From Parapristionchus giblindavisi (Eukaryota; Nematoda; Chromadorea; Rhabditida; Diplogasteridae), in NCBI GenBank assembly GCA_943737045.1, contig CALSFV010000144.1, positions 58,044 through 122,043 of the forward strand: a stretch of 64,000 nucleotides of DNA. Direction: 5' to 3'. The notes below the pieces were generated by a model. That model had not been told where the DNA came from. It made no database searches and saw only the letters and a list, made by a program, of their open reading frames with translations. The position numbers and the translations under genes were made by a program. Below, piece after piece: positions 41,802 through 55,130 of this stretch (its first letter is position 1; each line of letters begins with the position of its first letter).

Positions 41802-42706
41802 TTATTTCTTGCTTGATTTCCTCCTCCTCCGCCCGCTTATTCACGCTGCGATTTCACTTCTTGCATTATTAGGGATTGTATATTGGAGTGATTATTACGC
41901 GTTTAGACTAAGCTGCGTAGGTTGGGCATTGTAATTAGTTGATTGCCGTTGTTTCGCGAATTTTGTTGGATGATATTGAGTTTGCTATTAAATTTAATTA
42001 AATCATGCGCGATTTTCATAACGTTTTTCTAAGTGTTGGTTTAGATTCATATTTTGTAGCTATTGCTTTTACTATTGTCGTTTCATCTTGTTGTCTTGTG
42101 TATTATCCTTACATTTTTTAGTGAGCCCTCGCACGTGATCGACGTTGTGACCGTAAGGTCATAGCTGTAGCAGTCAAGTAGCGTGGGAGTGAATCTCGGT
42201 AGATATTTCGATAATCATTATGATAAATTTTTATTTGTCATTTCTATTTTTGTATCTTTCATCTTTCTTTATCTTTACATTTATCTTTATCCTGCTAATC
42301 AATCACTCTGCTACTTTCTATTTCTTTCTTTGATATTCCTTGTGTATGATATTAAACAGGTGTATCATATTAAACAGTATTATCTTTTCAGTTCACGCGA
42401 AGGCCTATTCAAGCATTTGAATCAACGTTTGGTCGAGCGGCTACAACAGGTAGATATTTGGAAAATTATAATTTATTATTGTTATTGCTATAAGCTTTCA
42501 TATCTCTTGCCTGATTTCCATTTTGTTTTACTGCCGCTCTCTATCATGCATGCGACGCTTTTATCTTATTTATTCAGTGATTCCTCCTCCTCCTCCTCCT
42601 CCTTCTTCTTCTTCTTCTTCTTCTTCTTCTTCTTCTTCTTCTTCTTCTTCTTCTTCTTCTTCTTCTTCTTCTTCTTCTTCTTCTTCTTCTTCTTCTTCTT
42701 CTTCTT

Positions 42707-42737
<31 letters not shown>

Positions 42738-45700
42738 TTATTATTATTATTTGATTCATTCATCCTTTCATTCCGTTCCATTCATTTATTCATTCATTCA
42801 GTCATTCTTTGATCATTTCATTCATTTATTCATTCATTCATTCATTCAGTCATTCCGTTCCATTCATTCATTCATTCCATTTCATTCATTCCATTTCATT
42901 CATTCCATTTCATTCATTCCATTTCATTCATTCCATTTCATTCATTCCATTTCTTTCATTCCATTTCTTTCATTCCATTTCATTCATTCCTTCATTCATT
43001 CATTGATTCATTCCGTTCCATTCATTCATTTATTCATTCATTCATTCAGTCAGTCAGTCATTCTTTGATCCTTTCATTCATTCATTCATTCCTTCATTTA
43101 TTCATTCATTCATTCATTCCTTCATTGATTCATCCATTCATTCATTCATTCAGTCATTCTTTGATCCTTTCATCCATTCATTCATTGATTCATTGCTTCA
43201 TTCCGTTCCATTTTATTCATTCTTTCATTGATTCATCCATTCCATTTTATTCATTCCATTTCATTCATTCATTTATTCATTCATTCATTCATTCATTCCA
43301 TTTTATTCATTCTTTCATCGATTCATCCATTCATTTACTCATTCATTCATTCATCCTTTCATCCATTCATTCATTCCATTTCATTCATTCCTTCATTGAT
43401 TCATCCATTCATTCCTTCATTCATTCATTCATTCATTCATTCATTCATTCATTCATTCATCCATTCATTCATTCATTCATCCATTCATTCATTCCATTTC
43501 ATTCATTCCTTCATTGATTCATCCATTCATTCATTCATTCATTCATTCATTCATTCATTCATTCATCCATTCATTCATTCCATTTCATTCATTCCTTCAT
43601 TCATTCAGATCACGTGAGTGTCGATTATCGTCTATCCTTCCCATATTGTCATCAATGTTTCCCTCTGGTTTGTGTTTAATTTTAATACATTCTATCTCTT
43701 TTCGCGTATTCAGTATTGTATTTGAGGAAGTAGCAAACAAGTCATGTTTTATTTCATAAGCAAATAATAAACCAATTTTAAAATTTTAAAAACAAAAGTA
43801 AGTGATAATAAATTGCAGGAGGCTCTGTGTGCAAGTGCGGCGACTCCTTTCTTCATGCAATAGATTGTGATCGTACAGGTACTGTGTTTAACTTACGGTA
43901 TTGTTACTGTAACAATTAAAAATTGATTTATTCAGAATCTACACGAAAGGAAGGCGACCCGCCTACGAACACAAAGAGACGACGATTAGTAGGAGATGAA
44001 TTGGATCGAGTACACGGTGAGTCCTTTGTTTCTCGCTAAATTATAAACTTGATCTATCGCTTATATTTTTATACAATATCCTGTTTCAATTACGTCAGTA
44101 CGCTTGTTGTGTACAAAAATCAGAGTTAAAGAACTAAAATTAATTCGATATGAGCATTTTTATGGTAAAGCCAATCAACATTTCACTTTTCACAATTTGA
44201 GTTCACGCTATTTACATATCCGGGGCCGGTTGGACCCCATGTTTGTTATGTTTTCCGTTACTGTAATCCCAAAATTCTCGCTCGGTTTACAGCGGCTTTA
44301 CATCCTTTCGCCTAACAACACGTTGTCAACAACGTATGTGGATACGATCCTTTTGAGATCGCGCATGACCTAATCACAGTTGATCACTATACCACAACAA
44401 AATAAAATGCAATTTGACCAACTACCGTAACCCACCTGTAGTACCCCTGTCATTTACGACTATTATTACCAATATAATTGCAACTTGGTTGACAATTGTT
44501 GCCATCTCGGCGGCAGTGATGCCGTTTGATCGTAAAACAACCGGCAAGATCCGGGAAAATTTGTAGTTTTATCGGTCATAGCCGGACAACAGCCGGATGT
44601 ACCGAACCGATTTATTCTTTTCCTTAATTAGTTCTTTTCATTGTATTTCCTATTTCTTGCTTTTGAGTCTATAGAATTCAGATGCAGTGCATAATTTTAT
44701 GATTTGCATAATTATTTTAACCCTCGCAATTTATTGCGGACCGATTTTTCCCAGGCTTCAAGCCATTTTTTTCAGCGAATATTTATTTAATTCGTTAATT
44801 GCATAATTAAACGATTAAATTCAGCAAATGCGTTGACATTTTCATAATTCACGCAAGAAGATTGGCAAAATATTTCTGAGTGATTATGTCGGTGTATTTT
44901 CGCGATGTATGATAAATAAATAAAAACAAATCGTTATGGGTCGTAACATTTGTGTTACGCGCCAGCGCCCTGCAACAATAAAAGAAACCCTGAAAGGCAA
45001 TAGTGACAAGGTTAGAAGGTACCGTAACCATCAATAACCATCGATCAACAATTGTTGACTACCATTTTATATCCGATCAGGGTTTTCCACTCGAGACCCT
45101 GTATATTCCAAAATGTACGCCGACGCCGACGGAGCGAAATGTAACACATTGCGCACTTATGGCGCAGGCGCGTAACACAAATGTAACGTCGCATTAAAGG
45201 TTTCTCTGCCTTGAACTTTATTTTACCTTCTATTACAGAAGAGCAAGCGAGTTCGCGGCTGTCCGATGGCGACTACAGCAGGCAGTCGTCTAGTAGTGGT
45301 TAGCAAAATTCCATTTTATTTTTTTTTAATTCCAACTATTAACCACTGTTAGCGTACACATTGTGCGATGCTTAATGTACAATGTTCATATGTTCATTTC
45401 TGTATGCTTGTTGGTGTTTTAAGCAGTTTTGTTGTAGATCTGTCCATCGGGAATGGAGATGAAGAGGAAGAGGAAGAGGAGGAGGTGGCGACGGAGGAGG
45501 AGGAGGAAGAGGAGGAGGAGGAGGAGGAAGAAGAAGTTCCCAAGGGTAGGAAAAAATGGTTTTCCAAATTTTCTTATCTATTGTCTATTTTAGATCCGAT
45601 GAGGATAGGTGACAGATTAACCATAGACGCTTCCAACTTCGCTCACTTTGGGTGGTCTGCTTCCGAATATGAAGCTACGCAGCTCACGCATCCTGTACCA

Positions 45701-48700
45701 TTGACATACAGAGACCTCGATCGTCACTGTCGGTTGAAGTTCAAGTGTGCTGGATTTGAAGAAAAGCACTATTGTGCGGGATGTTCATCTCCACGTTCTT
45801 CATCTACTTCGCCGTGTCCGCTAGCATGCGCGTATGTAGAATTACGTTTTCCCTCAACCAAAGTGTGTACTTTCAGCAGTCCTGAACTCATGAGCCTCTC
45901 GTATACTCCATTCAATGCCATGTATGAAGAAGTGCTGAAAAGAACCGCTGCATTGATTGTTGAGGAACATCGTCGTGTGCATGCAAGGTAGGTGGCGTAG
46001 TACTATTAAAACGCCTTCTCCGTAAGAGCGGCGGGGCATGGCACAATGTTTCAAAATCATCCTAGGTGATCCATATTTCATGATTGGAGTACCTAGGGGA
46101 CATTTTCCCCAAAAAATGATCCAAATTATTGATTTTTGATATTCTAAAAGTCGAAAAATCGAAATGTGATTTCCATGACATGTTGTATACCATTCGATAG
46201 AGCATCGAAAGATACATAATAATCCCAAGATTCATGAGTTTTCATAGCACCGTGTTCGAGAAATATGAAATTTTCCGAATTTCATGAATGGCTGGTAGCT
46301 GGTCCAAATAAGTGTGATATTCGGGTAGCACATCCATTGTTACCCAACATGAAAAATCCAGGCCCTGGAAATAATGGTGTAAGTCATGAGATCAGAGCGA
46401 CAAAAATTGGCCAAAATCTGGAAAATTTCATATTTCTCGAACACAGTGCTATGAAAACTCATGAAACTCATGGGATTATTATGTATCTTTCGATGCTCTA
46501 TCGAATGGCATACAACAAGCCATGGTTTCTGATTGTTTGAAACTAATATCATGGTGCTATGCCCCCCACAGTTCTCCTTCGGTTGCCGGATTTTCACATC
46601 CTTTTCGTCATTCCTATATTCTTTTCAGGAACGCTTCATTGATCGCTTGTTACACCGTGCCTAGTGATCTCTCGGATTGTACCGCGTTTTCGAACGCGAT
46701 GGAGTCAGCGGTGGAATTCGACAGTGGTATCATCAAGACACCTCTTCTGTGCAATACGGACGGAACTCACAAGGTCGGCCTCGGGTAGGATAATTTTTGA
46801 TGTAGTAATGGGATTTAATTTTAAAATAAAAATGCTTCAGCAAGGCAGTTTGGCCTGTCTTTTTCTCGATCGCCTCTTTGCCTATGCAAACACGAGCTAG
46901 AGCTTGCAATGTGGTCTTTTGTAGACTAGGGACTCTGAGCAGTGCATTCAGCACTGCGTCGTGCAACATCTTAATCCAAGGTAAATGCTTATTGTTGTAG
47001 CCTTGTTGCGTCACCGAAATATTTGGGATGTACAGGGTTTGTAGGGCATTCACTTGGCACCAGCACACTGCAGAGGTCCCATTGACCGTCCGATCATAAG
47101 GTCGCAGTTACATAATGCAAATGCTTTAGGCTTGAAGGCTGAAATAGATGATTGTGCAGTACGTATTCATGTGGCAGATAGAGTGTTCTCGTTTCATCCT
47201 GTCCTCATGGGATCAATTCTCGATAAACAGGTAATCAAATTTACCTTTAATTCCAATATATTGAATTATGACACATTCAGGCACTGCATAAGGCCTACGA
47301 CTTATCACTATGGAATGCGAAGACTGGATCACACTCGTGCAATCTGTGTCTCGTTTCCGCGATCCGAGTTGGAACGAGAACGATCTTCCCCCTGAATCTC
47401 GGTTCAGGTAAGTGAGGTTTATTTTTGTTCTATCACTTTGGCATCCTCTCATTGAATGATCCACAGGTGCGCGGTCGAGAGGTGACGTAATCGTTTCGGC
47501 TCGTGCTTCGAAACACGGTCTTGGAAGTGAGTTCGAAAGTTCTTTAACGACCATTACCTTGATCCCAATATATCAAGGTTTGACGGAGTTTCAAAGGTTG
47601 ATCCCCATGACCGAGGCTGCCTGCGACATTCTACATGATGAGGAATTGGGATATTGCAGAGATTTGGTTCACAGTAAGTATTTGTTACAAATATGTCTAA
47701 ATATTATTCCTTCTCGTTTAGGTCTTCTGGGTAAGAAGTCCAGCCGTCCGCTCTCGCAACTGCAGCTGAAGCCAGGATCAATCAAACTGATTGATGATGC
47801 AGTTGCCCGAGCGCGCCTTCCTTCTTCTTCTCTCCATCGCCTGTGCACACCCTCTTCTGTTGGCTCTCGGACAATGAGTGGTATAGAGTATTTACAGGTT
47901 TGAATAATTGGCGGCTTAACTGTGTGCTAACAATTTACTACATTTCAAGTTCATGCTTCTAATCGCCCCCCCTGTTGCCTATTCTCAGCTGTTCAACGAC
48001 GACAGAGTGTCTGCCTGCACTCTGTTATTATGCGTGAGGCTCATAATCATCGGTTGGTGCATTTACAGTATTGTACAAAATTCCAATACTTGCAGGTGAC
48101 CCCGACAAGTACGTGAGATTCGGTCGATTGCTCGACGACGTTGTTGCGGCGCTAAAGGAGATGTGGACTGATTCGTTTGGCGAGAGTTCACTCAATTTGA
48201 AATGCCACGTTAGTTTTGTAATTGTTTATGTTAATATTCGTATGAGTCTTATTTAACCGTGGTTTTTGAACTTCTTGGTCTTCTGCCAAAGTGCGGGCAA
48301 CGGCTTGATTCCTTCCTCGAAACACGAAAATGTTCGGCATTTCTCAAATGGCGGGGGATTGGACTGACTGATATCAAGGGAAGTGAGAGAGGGGCTATTG
48401 TGCAGTATCAATAAAGCCGAACTAAAAAGATTCACCGTTAATTCTAGCTCAACCTAATAGCTAAGAGAACTCTTGCAGTCCTTCCTCATGCACTCAACTT
48501 CCAACTCCATTTCTCCGCCTTTCGCATCTTCCTCAAGCATGTTCGAGGCACTCAATCATATTATCAAGAAGGGTCCGGTGACAACAACACATGTGTCAGC
48601 TATTCATCGGAGGTGAATTCATGAAAAGTATTTGCAAACAAACGATGTTTATCAGATCCATTCTTCTATCGTCCCTCACGGAGGATTTGGAGGTGATTGC

Positions 48701-49616
48701 TGGCGACAAGAAGAATCCTCTTCGGAAGGCTGCTGAGACTGCACTTGGACGATACCTTGGACAGTCAAAGTCTAATGGTGGAGGGGCAGTGAGTCATTGT
48801 CCATTTGATAGTTTCTTTGGATGTATGCTTTATACATCCTTCCATCTGCCTCACGCACATTACGCTAAGTATGGATCTGCGTTAAATTTGGAGTGTTTTG
48901 CCTCCCAATATGTAGCCAACCGTCGATAAACAACGGATGGCTATCGTTGCCTTTCGCAGTAATTTTGTGGCCCATCAGATTGTTATATTTTGGATTCAAA
49001 ACACTCCAAAATGCTTATGCACCGAAAAAAAACATAATAAAGCTTTGTTTATTATCTTTTTCTCCAGAGACCTCTTCGTGGTGCCATTCCTCAAGCTAAA
49101 CTCCATGCGTGGCAAGCCCACAAGGAATACGTCGTTCACCTCCACGGTCATGACAGCGTGTTGTGGTTAGTGAAATTTTGCGACCTTTATTAAACATGCC
49201 AATTCAGGCCCAATGCAGAAATAGGAGGTAGAAGGCTTCGATCATATCTAATTGATGAATACCGAAAGTCATCCAATTCAATAATTTCCTTCGACTCTGG
49301 AGGAAAAATATTGTATGCAAGAGTAGTTTGTACTGTTGTAACCAACTCCCGCTGTTTTGTGCTAGGGCAACTCTTGCGTGTCGGTAAAGTCATATCGGTA
49401 TTGGCAAATGCCATCGCGAAAGATCCTAAATACTCCCATGTTGCTAGTGTATTAAGAGAGAGCGAGGAAGTAAATCTTCTGAGAAGATTGGTCCCTAATC
49501 AGTCTTATGACTACGTAGAAATAAACCCTCAATCAGTTCTTAGCCATTGTGTTCTCGTGAGATTAGATATCAGAATGTACATTGTTACCGCTCCCTTCAT
49601 CTTTACTAGAACGTAA
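41461..49616 (+). CDS. Tnp2-like (EnSpm/CACTA-related) transposase
   Basis: Many exons between GT/AG sites, spread over 8 kb; not all joins were checked. In order: WVRDTRIGRSAGRRTLTGS (41461); SREGLFKHLNQRLVERLQQ (42392); a CKCGDSFLHAIDC Cys/His piece (43819); KRRRLVGDELDRVHG; an acidic Glu run (about 45455); and a Cys-rich region (LKFKCAGF..KHYCAGC..CPLAC). Then come TPLLCNTDGTHKVG (46629), AVRIHVADRVFSFHPVLMGS (47074), SHSCNLCLVSAIRVGTRTIF, GIEYLQVFMLLIAPPVAYSQ, FGESSLNLKCH, FASSSSMFEALNHIIKKG and a C-terminal RLRSYLIDEYRKSSNSIISF ... AR-VVCTVVTN domain. This order (DG box, CxxC, the FN-x-H and FE-x-hN boxes, late small domain) is that of Tnp2-type transposases. A microsatellite and a foldback fill two introns. 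Confidence 0.6.
42582..43612. repeat. (TTC)n and (ATTC)n microsatellites in transposase intron
   Basis: A (TCC)5-(TTC)n tract of about 150 bp (42582-42736) is followed at 42760-43612 by about 850 bp of imperfect ATTC units with CATTC/GATTC/TTCCATTTC variants. The array ends in ATTCATTCAG, immediately before ATCACGTGAG. Long TATT/ATTC-type frames through it are artefacts. A smaller (TTA)n run lies at 41757-41804. Confidence 0.95.
46025..46575. mobile_element. Foldback in an intron of the transposase gene
   Basis: The outer words GGCGGGGCATGGCACAATGTTTCAAA and CATGGTGCTATGCCCCCCAC are inverted copies. The inner parts pair over TCGATAGAGCATCGAAAGAT and its complement. Its insertion in an intron leaves the flanking exons (ending HRRVHAR and starting NASLIACY) readable. 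Confidence 0.7.
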
Positions 49617-49696
49617 ATAGCATCTATACATTCGTGTTTTAGTTGTATTTGGTTTAGTTGTAGTTCTTTTGTGTTACTTGTTGAAATTGATTCAAC

Positions 49697-49919
49697 TATG
49701 TCGGATGAGAACCGACAGAATGATAACCGACAGGATGATAACCGGAAGCTACCTGATGAGAACCCACGTGATGCGAACCGAAATTTTGAATCATTTGTCA
49801 TAAAGCAGGTCTTATACGCTCAGTGTTCATCATGTGGGTTCCCATCCGGTAGCTTCCGGTTATCATTCTGTCGGTTATCATTCTGTCGGTTATCATTCTG
49901 TCGGTTCTCATCCGACAAA
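49697..49919. repeat. Hairpin built of a 16-nt tandem repeat
   Basis: The unit CGACAGAATGATAACC occurs in inverse orientation on the two sides. The left arm holds ATGTCGGATGAGAACCGACA plus degenerate units. The right arm holds three units in tandem and then TCTCATCCGACAAAG. The arm ends pair exactly over about 15 bp. It is located between the two genes of the giant element. Confidence 0.8.
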
Positions 49920-50088
49920 GTTCCATCTGCAAAGCACTCCATTTTCCTTAGTATTGTGAAAATTTTATGAAGATTAAAGCTTGATTCCAACGTTTGTATG
50001 CCTATCCGGGCATCCGTCTTATGTCGGCTTCATGTACTTTTAATTATATGAACCATCACTTAAATATTTGTCAGTTCAGTTCTGAGTA

Positions 50089-52811
50089 ATGGCAGGAAGA
50101 TTAGATATCATCCTCAAAGCTGGATTCACATTGGTTTGTTTAATTCGTTTTCCAATTATCAGAACTAATTGAAAATTTATTTTCAGGATGACTGCATACT
50201 GTGTCTGTCATCGGGAGATAGTGATGAGTTCTATTCGAAGGTGAACTGTTTTTATTGAAAGGCTAATAAATGTAGGCTTTACAGAACTCCCGTCTACAAC
50301 CTGCTCGAATACTCATCTCAGCATTGCTTCGCAATGGCTGCGACGTGGTGAGTGGCATTTATTTTAGCAAAATTAATGGCAAACAGTGATAGGGTACCAT
50401 AACCGTTAACGTGAAGGTGTTAGGTGGTATACGATAATTAATTCTTCTTAGAATTCATTGATTGACGAGGCGATGAACTACAGCACTTTTCAATCAAAGA
50501 AAGATACTCTTCTATCAAAGAAAGATACTCTTCAATCAAAGATAGAGATTGGAGACACTTCACGCATCCCCAATCCGTTTGTATGCACTACAATGTATTC
50601 AACGATACAATAAACAATTTAGACTGACGAGATCATCGATGTGGAGTCGAATCATGTGGGAGATGAGTCAACAATGGAGAGAAGCCGACGGCAGGTGATT
50701 TTCATTGTTAAATTAAACCATTTTAAATTACATTGCATTTTTATATTTACGATTCAACATTTGAAACAGCAAATAAACAAGTGAATAGGGAATGAGAGGT
50801 GTAAGGGGAGAGAGCGGATTGCAGGTTTTGTTCATATGTAGACTTAATGAAACATGCACTCCCCTCTGTCCCATTGCCCCTCTCATTCCCCATTCGCTTA
50901 TTTAATTTCTGTTTCAAATGTTGTTCGATCCTTGAATGTATGATTAATTTAAATTCAGACAATGGTTGGCTGTCCTCCAACCACTCCAGTACCCAAGGCA
51001 GAGTTGGCTGTAGCACCGAAGAAACAGAAGATTATGAAAAATGAAGTGAGATGCTAAATTTAATTTTTATTTAAACTAATTGATTTCCTGTTAATAAGAT
51101 CGAAAACCGCGTTATGTTGCATAGCAGTCCGTTTCCATTTCGTTTATCCATTTCGGTTCGGATGTCGTACCTGACTGCAACTTTTTCCTTTCCTGTTCCT
51201 TTAACCGAAATTTGAATCATTTCAGTTTGATGATGAAGTGAACACGTGTACTGTAACTATGAAGAAATTGCTGTCATTATCAAGGAAAGGAGAAGCTGTT
51301 GCTGAGGTAATATAAAGTTATGAGAAGATGGTCTGTATAGAAATCCAAATTTGCAGCAATACGGTACTTCATTATCTCGCCCCCCAACTCATGATGCCAT
51401 CAATATGCGCGGTTACAGTACTGGCGAGCAACTAGAAGGAATGCTAACCATGGTGGGTTTATCTTTCTTGTTATATGAAATAGCTATCAAATACCCGAAA
51501 GCCAGAATCGGGAATTTTTAATTTAAGTCTTAGTGGTTTTTTTTTTAAAAATACACTGCGAAATGTGAATTTAAATCTTTCAAATTTAATTCTTTTTTAA
51601 TTCGTTTTATAAAACTTCTTGGGTTATTCCTTTTTTTTGGCAGTGGACGGGCAATGAATTTTTTTTCGTTTTAGCAGCGAGTCATGGGAGGGTATTTATC
51701 GACGCTGCGCTCTGATATGTGTGCATCTGCAGCGTCTACTGGCACGACTTCTGATATTTTGGTAAAGAATACATTATCTTTTACAAAAATCTTAATTACT
51801 TGCAGCGACTCTACCGATTCGATCCTGATAGATTGGTCGATTCGACCGGAATACAGAAGAAATATATCGTGAAGATGTTGAATGGTGAAAAGGAGGTTGA
51901 CCTTGGCATTATAGCCGAAAGGGCTATAAAAACTATGATTACCGGTAGTACAGATATAAAGTCTATGTACAGAACCCTTCTGAATTCATTCTTTGATGCT
52001 GTAAGCAAACGAAGATCCATTTTATTTTTTTAAATGTTTTTCCCTTCCAGTTGTTACCTGTGAGCATGCGTCATACTCTATCTCTATCACACGGCAAAGG
52101 GTTAACTCCTTTGAGGAATACCGATGCCTATCTTGCAATATTCGGTTAGTGAAAATTAAAAAGAAATTGTTATATGTGAGCAAGCTCTAAGTCGCCCTTT
52201 TCCTCGGTATTAATTTTTTAAATACATTGTTCCATAGGTCTTTAGAGATTCGCAAAATGCGATCATTTTTTCGCAAAATGCGCTCTTTTTCTGCACAATG
52301 CGTAAATATGTTTTTGCAAAAAAATTGGGTGAGGGTTCATGGTTTGCTACATACTTTTTAAACTATGCTGTGTTCGTTTGACTCATGTAAAATGCAGGGG
52401 AAACACTTGATGCCTTAACGAATTTTTTTGTACGTTACATGTTCCAAACGGCGATACTTTTTCAGAAGTCATTCAACGTGTAGCTGGTGTTAACCGGGAT
52501 CCTGCTTTCAATAAGCAATTGGAAGAAGAAATAAAGAGGGCAGCGTGAGTTTATTTTGAAATTATTTTATAACCACGGAGAAAATGAAAGTTGGTTTTTT
52601 TTTTCTCGGAATTTTTGTCGGTTTCGACTATAATTTTTATTATTACAAAAATCTGTGAAATTGATGAGCCGATCTAGCTTGACTTATACTTTCTTTAATA
52701 TGCGAATAGTCAATCGAATAACGCATCAATCTTTCCAGAAGGAGATATCGAGACAACCACTCATCAAAGATCAAGCAGATAGGAGAGAAGCAAGTCGAGG
52801 CAAAAGATTGA
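50089..52811 (+). CDS. Second gene of giant element, function unknown
   Basis: The start MAGRLDIILKAGFTL at 50089 is followed by about 14 exons. Readable blocks: DDCILCLSSGDSDEFYSK; ARILISALLRNGCDV; SLIDEAMNYSTFQSKKDTLL; TDEIIDVESNHVGDESTMER; FDDEVNTCTVTMKKLLSLS; MRGYSTGEQLEGMLTM; RLYRFDPDRLVDSTGIQKKY; RAIKTMITGSTDIKSMYRTL; LPVSMRHTLSLSHGKGL; EVIQRVAGVNRDPAFNKQL; and a basic tail ending EKQVEAKD with TGA at 52809-52811. The total is roughly 420-450 codons. It is mostly helical in look, with an acidic middle and a basic end. I recognise no domain. Its position beside a Tnp2-like gene recalls the two-gene plan (TnpA plus TnpD) of plant CACTA elements, so a DNA-binding partner of the transposase is an inference only. 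Confidence 0.5.
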
Positions 52812-53857
52812 GGTAAACATCATACTATATATGCCATCAAACCATCAAACACCATGGAATAAACACCTCCAAAAAAGTGGAATTTTTTTACAAAAATTGG
52901 TTGTTTTTTTTAGTTTGGAACCCACTTGAGTAGAACTAAAGTTGAAAAATAAATCGGGAGCTTTGCGTATCACATTTTGTATACTACATACTGTACTGTA
53001 TACTGTAGAATCTTACTATAGATGTGTTTCCATGAGAAATTCCAACCATGCATATTTCTATCATTCATGACTTCTTACAGCCCCGTATGCCTGATTTCGT
53101 TGAAGGCTTAGCTTCGTTCTCACGTCTTGTGATCAGCCATCTATATTTATTGTTCAAATGGTCCTCCCATTCCTCGTCCACCTATAAGTTGTGCTCTTTC
53201 CGTATTTGTTTTCCATTTCTTTTCCTTTTCCGTTTTCCATTTCCATATTTGTTTTGTTTTCTGTTTCCATTCTTCTTTCTTTCTTTACTTAATTTATCGA
53301 TTGTAATTGAGCTAATGTGAGTTACGGATTAATTATAGGTTGTACGTTATTTCACGTTTAATCATTACTATAATACGTGTACTAGTTCGATTTTAGTGTT
53401 TAGGTTGTGATTCAATAATTACGATCCGTATTCCTTATTAAAATTAATATTACAAAATGATAATAAATTTGTTTTCACTTTCCCATCTTTCATGTCTATG
53501 AGTATTGATCAATGGTTGTAAACCAGCACTATATCTTTTTTTTTATATTTTCAGCCCTATCATGGCAATTGATTAGCGAGAACGAGAATTGCATAATAAA
53601 GATCAAAGATCAATCTGCTAATCCATAATTTAAATTATAGAATATTCTAAATGAATTGATCAAGAAAAGATTATCATTCTATTATTATAATTCATAATTT
53701 CATTTTAGGTATGTTACTTATCGATAATTATTTTTACTAAATATATAAATCAATACCTATAATAATACCACCTATAACACCTTTTATTTGATATCTTACT
53801 TATCGTTTCAAACATAGGGAGATGCAGTATATCTGTATTGATTGATGTATATTATAG

Positions 53858-55130
53858 GTACGTTATTGGAGATGATGAAGATCAGAGTATAATATATGAT
53901 GAATGTAGAAGACTTGAATGATATGCACCTAAAGGACATAAATATTCCGAAGGAAAACGGAAGGCTGGCATGTACATTATTATATGCTTTATTATCTATA
54001 TCCTTATATCTTTTATTATTATATATCGGTACTTGTCTATCACTTAGCGAACCGAGATCAGATTAGGTTGAAACCGTTACCAATGATTTTTCAGTGCAGA
54101 TTGGTCCAGGATTATGTATCTGGACGTTGAATTATAATGATATTGATAATTATAATGATAGTGTTCATCATCAATAATGGAATTATTAAAGGGAAGAGTA
54201 ACACGCCTTTTATTATGTTTTTTTAAGTCTCATCGAACAATTGGATTGCATAGAAATGTTTGTATCGTTCTTGGTTCTTTAGCTGAGAAAATGGCTGGAG
54301 CTAGTTGTAGTTCCATATGTACAACTGTTACTAGACAATATCTTTTTTTTGATAATGTGGTTAGTTCATTCTTCATATTATTATATGATTATTGATTGAT
54401 TCAGCATTATAATTGTCCTCCAGAAGTCATTCTATTCTCATTGATTGCTCTTGAGAAATTTTCCCAAATATCAGAGAATCGATTAACTATTCTTAGATCA
54501 TTTAATCGTAATGAAGGACAGCTTAATGCTCTTGAGGTACATATTTATAATATATATGCGTTGTAAAGTGCTCATACTCATATGAAAATGATACCATTAA
54601 GTTATTGTAGTAAATTCTACTCTTGATTCAAAAGTCGTCAAACATTATTTTGTATAATAATGTTTTGCTGTTTCAGATTCTCGAAAGATGGTTAGATGGT
54701 GATAATCGAATGAGAGATCCTATATGTAAACAAGAGAGATCCTATATGTGAGTATATATTGATTGTATTCATTGTATTCATTGATTTTAGTTGTTAATGA
54801 CAATCGAAGATATTCATGTACAGTTAGTTAGTTGAGTTATGGTTGAATTGAATGAATGCAATGCTTAATATCGTTCTGATGTATTTGAATTTCTCAAGAT
54901 AGGTCCTTATTTCAATCATTCAATTATGTGTCTTTCAATGATTTATCATTACTTTCAATAATTACTTTCAATCATTGAACTCATATGAATATATTCATAT
55001 GAGTATTATGTATTTGAATGGATAGAGGATAGAGGTAACAGATATTGTGCTGAAGCTCTTTGTGATATATCTTCATTTGAATCAGTTCTATGTGCATTTG
55101 AAGTATATATGCATTTGAAGTACCTCAAGA
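53858..55130 (+). pseudogene. Scrambled RSPRY1-like gene fragments
   Basis: Three pieces match the RING/SPRY protein RSPRY1, out of order. First, YVIGDDEDQSIIYDECRRLE followed by TGA where the family has Trp (human [20 protein letters not shown]), at 53858. Second, an earlier part of the protein at 54179-54735 (HRNVCIVLGSLAEKMAGASC, then PPEVILFSLIALEKFSQISE, LEILERWLDGDN), with two short introns kept and running into a tandem repeat, ERSYM. Third, EALCDISSFESVLCAFE at about 55050 (human CDASSFESVRCTFC). The intron retention shows that genomic DNA, not cDNA, was copied. The downstream RING finger was not found. It cannot make a normal protein. Confidence 0.8.

Noticed and set aside
42760..43612. 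CRISPR-like array
   Set aside because: The units are 4 bp, directly adjacent, without unique spacers; this is a microsatellite in a eukaryotic genome.
42183..43617. Phe-, Ser-, Lys-rich and FIHS-repeat reading frames
   Set aside because: They are readings of the (TTC)n and (ATTC)n microsatellites inside an intron of the transposase gene.
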